Shown here in pieces: positions 15,751 to 23,632 of a stretch of 24,171 nucleotides of DNA. A program made the translations under genes and the position numbers. Location of the stretch: positions 1,909,135 to 1,933,305 of the forward strand of contig BFEA01000069.1 of the NCBI GenBank assembly GCA_003427395.1. Direction: 5' to 3'. This DNA is from Chara braunii (lineage: Eukaryota; Streptophyta; Charophyceae; Charales; Characeae). The notes beneath the pieces are model-generated. The model saw only the letters and a list, made by a program, of their open reading frames with translations, searched no databases and was not told where the DNA came from. Position 1 is the first letter of the stretch. Each line of letters starts with the position of its first letter.

Positions 15751-16370
15751 AGGAAATAAATAGTATTATCCAACAAGGATTTTATCATGACACCTTGCTC
15801 ATCACATTCACAAACTTGAAGTTTGACAAGTGTGGCTCCGGACACACTATCGTACAGGCATCCCGGATGGGCGTGCCTATCGCTACTCTACGTCTTCTAA
15901 TATAATTATCCAACGAGGATGCAATCATGATGCATTGCTCGTCACAATGAGTTTAACAAGTACGGATCCCAGCACACTTCCGCACAGGGTTCCCTCATGC
16001 GCGTGCTTATCGTTATTCGTTTATGAAGTTTAAAAAGTACGGATCCCGACACACTTCGACACAAGATTCCCGACACATTTCTGAAGTTCAACAAGTAAGG
16101 ATCCCAGCACACTTCCGCACAGGGTTTGCCTGATGGGCGTGCCTATCGTTATTCGTTTATGAAGTTTGACAAGTCCGGATCCCACCACACTTCCTCACAG
16201 GATTCCCAGCAGTGCCATGTTTTTGAAGTTCGACAAGTAAGGATCCCGACAAACTTCCGCACAAGGTTCCCGTGCGGCGTGCCTAATATGTACGGGTTTG
16301 AACACGCTTCCTCATTTGGGATATCATTTATAAAGTCTCACCACAAGTACGGATCTTAGCACACTTCTCC
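15750..16370 (+). repeat. Diverged array of hairpin-related repeats
   Basis: At least six related units begin GAAGTTYGACAAGTACGGAT or a variant and continue as CCCGACACACTTCCGCACA. Some add GGATGGGCGTGCCTATCG and TTATTCGTTTAT. Unit starts are near 15820, 15950, 16025, 16082, 16159, 16225 and 16338. A separate pair, TATCCAACRAGGAT near 15,768 and 15,906, is also direct. The core AAGTACGGATCCCGACACACTTC-like element is recognisably the 24-nt hairpin with mutated arms, so this is an older relative of the 3.5-4.8 kb array. Confidence 0.75.
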
Positions 16371-16608
16371 ATGTGCTTAAGCCCTGGATGGGCGTGCGGC
16401 CGTGTGCCTACGTTGCTTGGCCCGGAGCCAAAAAAGAATTCGTTAGAAAGAGGACACAGTATAATGTCCTATTTTAACGAATAACATGTTATTGGTAGAA
16501 AGCACCCATGCCAAAACCTTTTTCGTTTCGAGCGCCCAAAGTTCGACGGTTTGGTACTACAGGCCCAAACCTTTCCATGTGGGGTTATACCAGGGGCCCT
16601 ACTGGATC

Positions 16609-16640
16609 ATGAATCTGGTGCATAACAGGACCAGATTCAT
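16609..16640. repeat. Perfect 11-bp inverted repeat (hairpin)
   Basis: ATGAATCTGGT and ACCAGATTCAT flank a 10-nt loop. A close copy, ATGAATCTAGT with ACCAGATTCAT, lies at about 17043-17075 inside the same composite element. Confidence 0.8.
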
Positions 16641-17005
16641 CCCAATGTAAAAGGTGGTACCTGGAATGGATAGAAAGTGGCCCAAGTACTGTATTGTGAC
16701 TCGACTATTATTGTCACCCCCCCCTGCACCCCGCCCTGCACCCGCCCCCACCCCAGGGCACCCCTGCCTAGCGCCTGGGTACCTCTGAGTGTTTCCCAGC
16801 TGGCAGTGGAGCCCCTGGAAGGGCTCGGGGTTTGAGGGCGGTGGCCCTAGCATTACCCCCTTGGTCTGCTTCTCGACCCACAAGGGTAAGGTATTCTTCT
16901 ATTCTTTTCTATCTCCCCCTTCCCAAAAAAAACCATTCTCATGCTTGCCAGTGATAAGCAACCGGACTGCTGCCCCCCAGAATAGATGAGGCCCTTGTGT
17001 TTGGG

Positions 17006-17025
17006 AAAAAAAAAAAAAAAAAAAA
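17006..17025. repeat. Poly-A run
   Basis: Twenty A directly before CAGTGGCCCTACCGG, at the junction with the second copy of the direct repeat. It may mark a former retroposed tail or simple slippage. Confidence 0.9.
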
Positions 17026-17193
17026 CAGTGGCCCTACCGGTTCATGAATCTAGTTTGCAAAACCGTACCAGATTCATTGTCCCATTACAACGGGCCAACC
17101 GATCTGTGTGGGCTTCTTTCACGCAGGGGGAAGTTGTTGGGAAAAGTCATAAAATCTCTTTTCGACGAAACCTTTGTATCCATTTCCCGCCCA

Positions 17194-17302
17194 ACCCGGG
17201 GGCAAGGTCCCACTTGCACGGATTAGGAGATTTCGGCCGTTGATCTGGGCTATCTACGGTCTCTATCTCTTAATTCGTGCAAGTGGGACCTAGCCCCGGG
17301 AA
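17194..17302. repeat. Long hairpin with ~38-bp arms
   Basis: 17194-17231 (containing GGTCCCACTTGCACG) pairs with 17265-17302 (CGTGCAAGTGGGACC) with only a few mismatches around a 33-nt loop. It forms the centre of the composite foldback element. Confidence 0.8.
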
Positions 17303-17366
17303 AAAGGTGAAGCAAGTCCCCAAACCTCCCTCCGGGCGTTAATTTTTTTTTTTTAAAGAAAAAAAA

Positions 17367-17411
17367 AAAATCACTTTCGGCGCCATTTTTGAACCCACCG
17401 AAAGTGATTTT
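17367..17411. repeat. Perfect 14-bp inverted repeat (hairpin)
   Basis: AAAATCACTTTCGG and CCGAAAGTGATTTT surround a 17-nt loop, next to an A-rich tract. Confidence 0.85.
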
Positions 17412-17813
17412 GGACCTGCGGCACTTTTTGCCCCGGGAAATGGATACAAAGGTTTCGTCGCGGGGAGGTTTTATGACTTTTCCCGAAGTTGTTTGGGCTC
17501 CTCTTACCCAGGGGAAAGTTGTTTGGGCCTGTAGTACCAAACGGCGGAACTTTTGGCGCCCGAAACCCAAAAAGGTCTGGCCGTGGCGCGGTCCCATATT
17601 CCTTGCAAAAATGGATCTTTCACTCTCGTTCAACATTTCTGCTGCAAAACTTCGAAATCGCGCTATATCTGCAATTACCTCATGCATCGTCCCTTACTTA
17701 GAACGTGCGAAGATACGTCCGCCATTGCTTTTGTCGTTTTCACGGCTGGTGACCGTTTTTATGCGAAACCATCTCTGAGTACCGCCTTTCGGGAATACAA
17801 CGCACTCTCATCG

Positions 17814-17933
17814 GGCCTCGCTACACTACTCTTGAAAGGTGCAAAACGAGAGTGAATCTTCCTCTAGATCATGGAAAGATACGGCGACATGATTTTTGTC
17901 TTTTGTGCATTTCAAGAGTAGTGCAGCGAGGCC
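17814..17933 (+). mobile_element. MITE family 1, copy A
   Basis: A 120-nt element whose ends read GGCCTCGCTACACTACTC and its near-complement AGTGCAGCGAGGCC. It is flanked on both sides by CATCG (17809-17813 and 17934-17938), a perfect 5-bp target-site duplication. The interior carries GAGAGTGAATCTTCC and GACATGATTTTTGTCTTTTG, shared with copies B to E. No coding capacity. Confidence 0.88.
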
Positions 17934-17989
17934 CATCGTTAACGCATGCAGGAAATGTTTCCTGTCCTCTACAGTCAAACTGAGTGCCC

Positions 17990-18061
17990 GTTGTGTTCGG
18001 GGGAAGACGGCTAAATTAAATGTGACATGACAGCACTAACAGTCTTCCCCCGAATACAACG
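17990..18061. repeat. Hairpin with CCCCCGAATACAACG ends
   Basis: CGTTGTGTTCGGGGGAAGAC (17990-18009) pairs with GTCTTCCCCCGAATACAACG (18042-18061). It shares its right arm with the next element, so the two are overlapping or nested MITE-like foldbacks. The interior (GGCTAAATTAAATG to ACAGCACTA) is repeated at 18180-18206. Confidence 0.75.
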
Positions 18062-18140
18062 CACGGTCATGATAGCGGAATTTGGTGTATCTTTCGGTCT
18101 GAATTCATCTATAATGACCGTACGTTCTATTCGAGGGAAG
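18044..18140. mobile_element. MITE family 2, copy 1
   Basis: CTTCCCCCGAATACAACG at the left end and its complement (TTCTATTCGAGGGAAG) at the right. Pairing continues inward through CACGGTCAT and ATGACCGTACG. About 97 nt, non-coding. A second copy lies at 22931-23035. Confidence 0.75.
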
Positions 18141-18330
18141 ATTGTAGCAGGAAATGAAAAAGGTAACTTTGGTCGGTGCACGGCTAATGTGAGAGGACAG
18201 CACTACCGTCTTCCCCCGAACATAACGCGCCCTAAAAATGAATGTTTACAAGCTATATTTCCGGCCAGATACAGCCAAAATGAGGGTGCGTTGTGTAGCA
18301 GGAAATAAAAAAGGTAACTTTGGTCGATGC
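18135..18330 (+). repeat. Direct repeats within the MITE cluster
   Basis: TGTAGCAGGAAATGAAAAAG followed by GTAACTTTGGTCGGTGC recurs at about 18293 as TGTAGCAGGAAATAAAAAAG followed by GTAACTTTGGTCGATGC. Between them is an inverted pair, CATAACGCGCCCT (18221) and GAGGGTGCGTTGTG (18282). This reflects repeated insertion of related foldbacks into one another. Confidence 0.65.
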
Positions 18331-18544
18331 GAGTTCACCGAAGTAGGACGACGCGCGCGGCGCGAAATTGACGAAGGTACCGCGCTATTGACACAACCAA
18401 GCTTGGCGAAATAGCGGCGGCATGGCGCAAAATCCCTGCCTTAACGTATTCCAATTGCGCAGGGAATCTTAGCAGCACAAGTACGGGTGACAAACACAAA
18501 TCGCCAAACAGATCCAAATGGTCCAACGAAAAAAAAACTGAAAG

Positions 18545-18795
18545 AGCGGTAAACCGGGAACTGTTCAAACACAGACCCCAGTTCGAATCCTGATAAACCT
18601 GAATAATTCTGAACTGCCTGATAATCTCCCTTCACGCTGGCCTGAAAAGGCCATCCTATCAGATTGGACTTTGAAATTACATGGGCTGGTTAGTCCGATG
18701 ATAGCTTTTTCTGGGTTGGTTGGGGGGGGGGGGGGGGGAGACGATGATGATAAGATCTCAAGACCATCGGCCTTCTATAAATGTTAGATAAAACA
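18545..18795 (+). mobile_element. tRNA-derived SINE-like element, copy 1
   Basis: A tRNA-like head ends in AGTTCGAATCC (B-box, near 18,581). A body ends in GATAAGATCTCAAGACCATC then GGCCTTCTATAAA, with an A-rich tail near 18,800. It shares head and 3' end with the elements at 19926-20095 and 23429-23601. A 17-base poly-G run (18722-18738) expands the body. A flanking direct repeat, CAATTGCGCAGGGAATCTTA (18452) and CAAATTGCGCGGGGAATCTT (18820), lies outside the element and is too long and diverged for a simple target duplication. Confidence 0.6.
18722..18738. repeat. Poly-G run
   Basis: Seventeen consecutive G inside SINE-like copy 1. The other copies of this family have only a short G run at the same place (TTGGGGTCGG). 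Confidence 0.95.
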
Positions 18796-18849
18796 GGTTG
18801 AAAAAAAAACGTACCCAATCAAATTGCGCGGGGAATCTTACCTGCAACA

Positions 18850-19505
18850 GGTCTACCTATCAGAGGTCCATGGCCGACTCTGTTTGAGACGGAAACCATG
18901 GGCAAGACGGTGGCACCTGATGAACTAGAGGCACCATGATTTTTATTGCACCATGTTGTAATATCATGATAAGTTTGATAACACTATAGTTGCGATGCAT
19001 TCTGATTTGATTTGGCAGTCTCCTGCGATGGTCTATGACCTCGCCGGGTTTCGTTTTCCCACCTGGATGAAGGTCGAAGCGTCAGGGCTTTTCCGGCGCA
19101 CACACAAGTCGAAGCCGGCGAATCCGGGGATCGCGGTCAGCAAACGGTTTTGGGCGATCGGTCGGCATTCCCATGATGTATGTGGTTGTCGTTTGGGAAC
19201 GCGACTGATGACGGGTAATCTTGGCGCGCAATGACGCATCCCTAGCAATTGCCAGGCAGACACGGCATTCTCAAATTGACGTCATTGATCGCTTCAGTTC
19301 TGACCACGTGTCAAATAATTCGTTTCTGTCGATGAATAAGGAGTTCATGTCGCGGCCAACAGTCTGTCGCCCTCGATTTAAAGGAAAATACGCAGTTTCT
19401 TGTCCTTGTCATCTGGGGCTACGCTGCGCACGCACACCGGTACGCAAAATTGGTTTTGTGCCCCGCGCGCGTGCGAGAGAGAGAGAGCAAATACGGTAAA
19501 CTTTT
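18850..19505. other. No recognisable feature
   Basis: Unique-looking sequence with short ORFs on both strands (the longest about 92 codons), none with domains or splice context. I found no inverted termini or RNA gene. Confidence 0.4.
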
Positions 19506-19509
19506 GTTG

Positions 19510-19511
<2 letters not shown>

Positions 19512-19558
<47 letters not shown>
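19512..19558. repeat. (GA)n microsatellite
   Basis: About 23 uninterrupted GA units, preceded by a shorter GA stretch near 19,475-19,487. Confidence 0.97.
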
Positions 19559-19561
<3 letters not shown>

Positions 19562-19925
19562 ACATTCTTTGCGAGAAAAGAAAATGGGGGAAAAGCAAGG
19601 AAACGAAACGATGGGTTCAACTTCTTGATCCAATTACTGACCGTTTGCGTCGATGAGAAACGTCCTCTCCGATGTCCATGTCAATTTTGAATCCGATCTC
19701 CGCTCGAGCTTCTGAGAGACTGAGCCTCCTCCTCCGCTGCGACAAACGGGAATTCGGTCTTGCCCGTATGACTATCTTCCTCCTTTTAAAACGAGGATTT
19801 ATTTCGAACTAATAGCCAAAGACATCCAACTTAGTGTCTCAGATGTCTTTCGCTTGCAATACCCCGAGAGAGGAAGTCAACCGTGTGCGCTGTCAGTCCG
19901 TGCCTTCGCCCTTGTAGTAAGAAAT

Positions 19926-20095
19926 AGACCCATCCCATGTGTGTGAGCTGTACACCTATGTACTGTTGACAACAGACCTACGTTCGAATCCAGATGGACT
20001 CAGAAGAGCAAAAGATCTTTGAATTTGCCTGCGCCCGGCCGGTCGATTAATATGATATCTAACGGCCATCGCCCTTTCTATAAACAAAGGAAAAC
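19926..20095 (+). mobile_element. tRNA-derived SINE-like element, copy 2
   Basis: The head (TACACCTATGTACTGTTGAC onward, ending CGTTCGAATCCAGATGGA) aligns with the head of the copy at 23429-23601. The 3' end, GATATCTAACGGCCATCGCC then CTTTCTATAAA, aligns with the other two copies and is followed by an A-rich tail (AAAGGAAAACAAAAAG). The A-box region is degenerate. Confidence 0.6.
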
Positions 20096-20850
20096 AAAAA
20101 GAAAGAATCCGAGAGATAGCTTATCCTTACACCCTGGATCTCGCTACTTATTAATCAGGGTATAATGAAGGTCTCAGACGTACTGCACCTATCGAAGTCC
20201 AATTACGACCACGCTATAGGTGGGATGAGCGAGCAGCGCATGTCAAATCTGTGCGCAAGAAGCAGAAGCAGAAGCAGAAGCAGAAGAAGAAGAAGAAGAA
20301 ATTAACGAGGAAGAAGTTAAACTCATGCTTGGGATTGGTTCTGTCTAAATTGAATAGCTGACTGCCTTCTCGTGACTTATTCAGTCTATTCTAAGAGCGC
20401 CACGGCGGCCTTCTTCACTTCCTCTGTCCCGCTACGTTCTACCTGAGGTTCCCCATGTGGACGAAGACGCTGTACACTGTACATAATGACGACTCCCCGA
20501 GCACTCACGCTCCCGATGCCTGCTAATACCGTAACGATATGAAGTATTCGATCCGGCACAGTTGGATTGAGGTAGGTTTACACGGAGCTTGTGTGACGGA
20601 GGTGTGTTCGTCGGGAATAGGTGTGCGATGCTTGAACCTTGGACCGACTTTAATAGCCTCTACACCGTCTGCGGTCGCCATGGCAGAAAGAAAATAAAGG
20701 CATTAACTCTAGGTTCGTCGTAACCCCCCCCCAGTCCATGTGGCTCGAGGGTGCACCTCCGGTGCCTCCGGTGACGCTGGACCCCATCTTCCTGTCATGT
20801 GCCTCGACGAATAGTATAAATACTTTAATAATAGTGTAAAACGTTCGCTT
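20096..20850. other. No recognisable gene; AGAAGC/GAA repeat inside
   Basis: The only structure seen is the (AGAAGC)n/(GAA)n tract at 20257-20301. Short ORFs are not supported. Confidence 0.45.
20257..20301. repeat. (AGAAGC)n/(GAA)n microsatellite
   Basis: Four to five AGAAGC hexanucleotides grade into GAA trinucleotides. Confidence 0.9.
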
Positions 20851-21021
20851 TCTTGACCTCAAAAGCTGGACAATTCTGTACCCAGGGCTCGATCCCTCAT
20901 CAGCGCCATGTCAAGTCTCATGATGGCCATGGTTGCGCACACGCGCCTGTTCTTTTATCTTTGGGACAAATGCAGGAAAGAGTGAGTCAAACGCCAGACA
21001 CCCGCCATGCTTTCGTCTATG

Positions 21022-21141
21022 GGCTTGGCTGCATTACTCGGGAAATGCACAAAAGACAAAAATCATGGCGATGTATCTTTCCTTGTTCTAGCGAAAGATT
21101 CACTCTCGTTTTGCGCATTTGGAAAGTAGTTGAGCGAGGCC
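21022..21141 (-). mobile_element. MITE family 1, copy B
   Basis: A 120-nt copy in the opposite orientation to copy A (interior reads AAGATTCACTCTCGTTTTGC). The flanks are CTATG (21017-21021) and GTATG (21142-21146), a 5-bp duplication with one mismatch. The left arm, GGCTTGGCTGCATTACTC, is more diverged than in copy D. Confidence 0.82.
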
Positions 21142-21179
21142 GTATGACTGAGCTAAGTTTCGGGAGACGTGCCATTTAG

Positions 21180-21302
21180 AGCGTCACCACACCCACTCTC
21201 GAAATGTGAAAAAGAAAAAAAATGTGGCGGGTGCATCCGGCCATGTTCTAGAGGGAAGTTCATTCTCATTTTGCACATTTCGAGAGTGGTGTGGGGGATG
21301 CT
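21180..21302 (-). mobile_element. MITE family 1, copy C (diverged subtype)
   Basis: The arms AGCGTCACCACACCCACTCT and AGAGTGGTGTGGGGGATGCT are complementary with several mismatches. The shared inner motif CTCGAAATGTG and the interior AAGTTCATTCTCATTTTGCA place it in family 1. Flanks TTTAG (21175-21179) and CTTAG (21303-21307) give a 4-of-5 target duplication. It lies only 38 nt from copy B. Confidence 0.75.
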
Positions 21303-21667
21303 CTTAGAGCCTCGCCGATGTACACTCCTAAACGAGGGAAAAACGAGGGGATCTTCAGCAAGAAGGTCGAGAATACGCCCCCCATGTTTTTGTCTTTTTC
21401 ATCGTCGTTGACTATATTTTTGAGCGCAGGACTCGAGAGGTTCTAGTAACGCGATAGAAGCTAAGATGTGGCCGAAAGTGCGATCAGGCACATCCGTACG
21501 GGGTAGTAATTGCGGCAAGATGCATGCATCCAGCAAGGTACCACCATGCATCTAGGTCTACCGTAAGAAACAAGATATCCTTGCTGACGTGGAATGAAAG
21601 CGAGGTTAGGCGCAAAGCACCGTAGCGACAAAGCTCTAGCTGGCCACAGACCCAGAACACGCACTTG

Positions 21668-21691
21668 TTTTTTTTTTTTTTTTTTTTTTTT
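21668..21691. repeat. Poly-T run (24)
   Basis: Flanked by CACTTG and ACTTGTG, which are inverted relative to each other. It could be a reverse-strand poly-A tail, but no AATAAA is seen at the usual distance on that strand. Confidence 0.9.
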
Positions 21692-21739
21692 ACTTGTGTT
21701 TTTTTCACATTTAGAGGGTGGACTTTCGTCAGCACAATG

Positions 21740-21863
21740 GGCCTCGCTGCACTACTCTCGAAATGCGCAAAACGAGAGTGAATCTTGCGCCAGAATATGG
21801 AAAGATACACGGCCATGACTTTTTTCTGTTTTTTGTGCATGTCGAGAGTAGTGCAGCGAGGCC
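21740..21863 (+). mobile_element. MITE family 1, copy D (best preserved)
   Basis: A 124-nt element with perfectly matching terminal arms: GGCCTCGCTGCACTACTC plus TCGA at the left and its exact complement at the right. The target duplication CAATG is perfect (21735-21739 and 21864-21868). The arms and duplication make this the reference copy for the family. Confidence 0.9.
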
Positions 21864-21879
21864 CAATGCATCACCTGTT

Positions 21880-22170
21880 TGGCCTCCGTTCGTCTTTTCG
21901 TCACGACCTACGAATAAGCTATGAAGCGTTCCTTCGTCCTCTCAGCTTCTTCCTTCCTTCGACCTCCCCTCATTAGGCGCTCGGGGCGAGGGGTGCCACG
22001 AGGAAAGAGGATGGAATTCAATGCCTGAATCTGGACGCGTTTGCGGAGAGGAGCAGGAAATAGAGATTAAGTTGCTTTACTGCATGCGCTGCACAAAACA
22101 CATCCAGATTCAGGAGCTAAATCCAATCTCCCTTTGCTGGTGGGTCCTCGCCCCCGCGCTTCCCTGTGCG
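21880..22170. other. No recognisable feature
   Basis: A short imperfect inverted pair, CTGAATCTGGACGCGTTT (22025) and AAACACATCCAGATTCAG (22096), is the only structure seen. No supported gene. Confidence 0.4.
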
Positions 22171-22173
22171 TAG

Positions 22174-22233
22174 CGAGGGAAGAAGGGCGGGAAGAGGGAA
22201 GGACGAGGGAAGAAGGGCGGGAAGAGGGAAGGA
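22174..22233 (+). repeat. Two identical 30-bp tandem units
   Basis: CGAGGGAAGAAGGGCGGGAA plus ten bases is repeated exactly at 22174-22203 and 22204-22233. This is a recent duplication. Confidence 0.95.
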
Positions 22234-22237
22234 CGAA

Positions 22238-22330
22238 ATCAATCAAAGGCCTTGCTTGGTTGGTAAGGCGCACAACTGGCATGCACGAGGTCATGGCCCA
22301 TGGCTCTATTCCTTGCGGTCTCAAGTACCT
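22238..22330 (+). repeat. Degenerate tRNA-like (SINE head?) sequence
   Basis: TTGCTTGGTTGGTAAGGCGC resembles a pol III A-box region, and GGCTCTATTCC about 50 nt later resembles a B-box (consensus GGTTCGATTCC) with substitutions. It is not foldable into a credible functional tRNA by eye, so it is more likely a tRNA-derived SINE remnant. It differs from the SINE family at 18.5, 19.9 and 23.5 kb. Confidence 0.4.
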
Positions 22331-22386
22331 ACCTCTCGGCATCCTCGGCGCGCTCTCGCCACCTACAGGTCCCGAGTTACACCCTT

Positions 22387-22398
22387 CCCCCCCCCCCC
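22387..22398. repeat. Poly-C run with flanking direct repeat
   Basis: Twelve C flanked by GAGTTACACCC on both sides (22374 and 22400), a small slippage-type duplication. Confidence 0.9.
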
Positions 22399-22460
22399 CT
22401 CGAGTTACACCCCCCTATCGGCATTAGGTAGATACTGCAGATATACTGCTGATCTTCGTA

Positions 22461-22507
22461 GGGGGGGGGGAGGGGAGGGGAGGGGAGGGGACGGGAGGGG
22501 AGGGGGA
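22461..22507 (+). repeat. G-rich tract with G-quadruplex potential
   Basis: Ten G followed by a series of GGGG blocks separated by single A (one AC). More than four G-runs of at least three with one-base loops satisfies the usual quadruplex pattern. Confidence 0.9.
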
Positions 22508-22716
22508 GCAGGGATTAGTCCAGTTGGCATTGTCGCTGACGCTACCGAGCTGACACGTGGCGGGTATGGCCCACTCTGCATGTTCCCTCTTTGCTCCCTG
22601 GTTGGAGGCAGGAACTCTCTCCGATATGGCTGCTACGAGGTTCCTCGTAACACTATGAGCCTCGTCACGGCAGTGTAGAAAGAGCAAAATTGCGAGTGCA
22701 TGTTCCCGCAGGGAGT

Positions 22717-22763
22717 GGCCAGATGCATGCAATTACTATGCGTAGTAATCAATGCATCTGGCC
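22717..22763. repeat. Near-perfect 47-nt palindrome
   Basis: GGCCAGATGCATGCAATTAC at the left is complementary to GTAATCAATGCATCTGGCC at the right, with a 4-nt loop and one small bulge (GC against CA). It would fold into a very stable hairpin. It could be a tiny foldback element or a transcript hairpin. Confidence 0.85.
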
Positions 22764-22930
22764 TGATTGCCTGCGATTGATGCTTCTCCCTCCCTCACAT
22801 CGCATCCGTCAGGTTCAATCCGTCCGTCTCCTCATGGACAGGGAAGAGAAGCAAGTGAACTGTTGATCAAGGCAGGACACCAACCATACCTAAAGGCTAA
22901 AGCTATGCGGCTGCTGCTGGAGGACTACTA

Positions 22931-23035
22931 CCTTCTGCCCCCGAATACAACCGACGGTCGTTATAGACGTATCTAGACGGCAAGATGCCTCAAATACAGC
23001 TATAAAGACCGTACGTTGTATTCGGGGGAAGAAGG
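22931..23035. mobile_element. MITE family 2, copy 2
   Basis: CCTTCTGCCCCCGAATACAA pairs with TTGTATTCGGGGGAAGAAGG at the right end. Pairing continues inward through CGACGGTCGTTATAG and CTATAAAGACCGTACG. About 105 nt. Same family as 18044-18140. No unambiguous target duplication. Confidence 0.75.
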
Positions 23036-23094
23036 AAGCCGACTTGCTCGAGCTGCCAGACCTCTCGGAGTATCGAAACCTCTTCGGGACTCGG

Positions 23095-23216
23095 TGCCTT
23101 GCTCCACTACTCTCGAAATGTGTGCAAAATGAGAGTGAATCTTCCGCTAGAGAATGAACAGATACACCGCCATAATTTTTGTCTTTTGTGCATGTCGAGA
23201 GTAGTGCAGCGAGGCC
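23095..23216 (+). mobile_element. MITE family 1, copy E
   Basis: A 122-nt element. The right arm, AGTGCAGCGAGGCC, is intact; the left, TGCCTTGCTCCACTACTC, has a few changes. Flanks CTCGG (23090-23094) and CTCAG (23217-23221) match at four of five positions. Same orientation as copies A and D. Confidence 0.83.
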
Positions 23217-23424
23217 CTCAGTCCCTTTTCCAGACTTCGGCTGGGATTGTCGTCCTGATTGTGGGGAGATTAGCAGAAGCGCAGGTCAAAGCCTCTTGGT
23301 CAAAGAGACAGGAGACGGCGGACGGGAAGAAAGTGTGGCTACACAGAGAGGTTGGCGTAGTAGATGTAGATTTTTTGTTTTTTTAACTTTTTTTCCCCTT
23401 TTTCGAAGAATTCGCTGCACAACC

Positions 23425-23445
23425 TTTTTTTTTTTTTTTTTTTTT
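23425..23445. repeat. Poly-T run, tail of reverse-strand SINE
   Basis: Twenty-one T. Read on the minus strand it is the A-tail directly following the SINE body at 23446-23601. Confidence 0.85.
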
Positions 23446-23601
23446 AAAAAGGGCGACGGTCTTGAGATATTATCATTGAGCTGACCGACCCCAAGCGATT
23501 CATTAGTAGTTGGTTTCAATTGTCAAGTTCCATCTGGATTCGAACTTGGGTCTTTATTTCAACAGTTCATGGGTGTACCCACTGAGCTAGGCTCTTGGTT
23601 A
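23429..23601 (-). mobile_element. tRNA-derived SINE, copy 3, with target duplication
   Basis: On the minus strand the element starts with a tRNA-like head: A-box TAGCTCAGTGGGTA (23576-23589) and B-box GTTCGAATCC (23536-23545). A short body follows, ending TATCTCAAGACCGTCGCCC, then the poly-A tail. The direct repeat TGCACAACCTTTT at 23416-23428 and 23602-23614 brackets it exactly, a 13-bp target-site duplication typical of LINE-mediated insertion (its T-rich end overlaps the tail). The body's 3' end matches copies 1 and 2. Confidence 0.82.
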
Positions 23602-23632
23602 TGCACAACCTTTTACCTCCGAATATACCTTC

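Larger units (their letters stand above)
16510..17590. mobile_element. Composite foldback element, ~1.1 kb
   Basis: Near-identical inverted termini: the left arm (16510-16580, containing GTTTGGTACTACAGGCCC) is the reverse complement of the right arm (about 17505-17585, GGGCCTGTAGTACCAAAC). A second inverted pair lies inside: GTCATAAAATCTCTTTTCGA with CCTTTGTATCCATTTCCC (about 17147-17190) is complementary to about 17432-17490. There is also a direct repeat of the block GGCCCTACYGGWTCATGAAT (16594 and 17029). No transposase ORF is present. This is best explained as nested non-autonomous foldback elements. Target duplications at the outer ends were not resolved. Confidence 0.65.

Noticed and set aside
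17389-17855. ORFs of 70-145 codons on both strands
   Set aside because: They run across the arms of the foldback element and MITE copy A and change frame among copies.
18452-18840. LTR pair suggested by AATTGCGCRGGGAATCTTA direct repeats
   Set aside because: Only about 25 nt are shared, with no TG...CA ends, primer-binding site or polypurine tract between them.
21668-21691. Poly-T as a pol III or bacterial-type terminator
   Set aside because: Too long and without an adjacent RNA gene or GC stem; better seen as a simple repeat or reverse poly-A tail.
23528-23595. Functional tRNA gene on the minus strand
   Set aside because: A- and B-boxes are present, but the sequence continues into a SINE body with poly-A tail and target duplications, and a proper acceptor stem is not evident.
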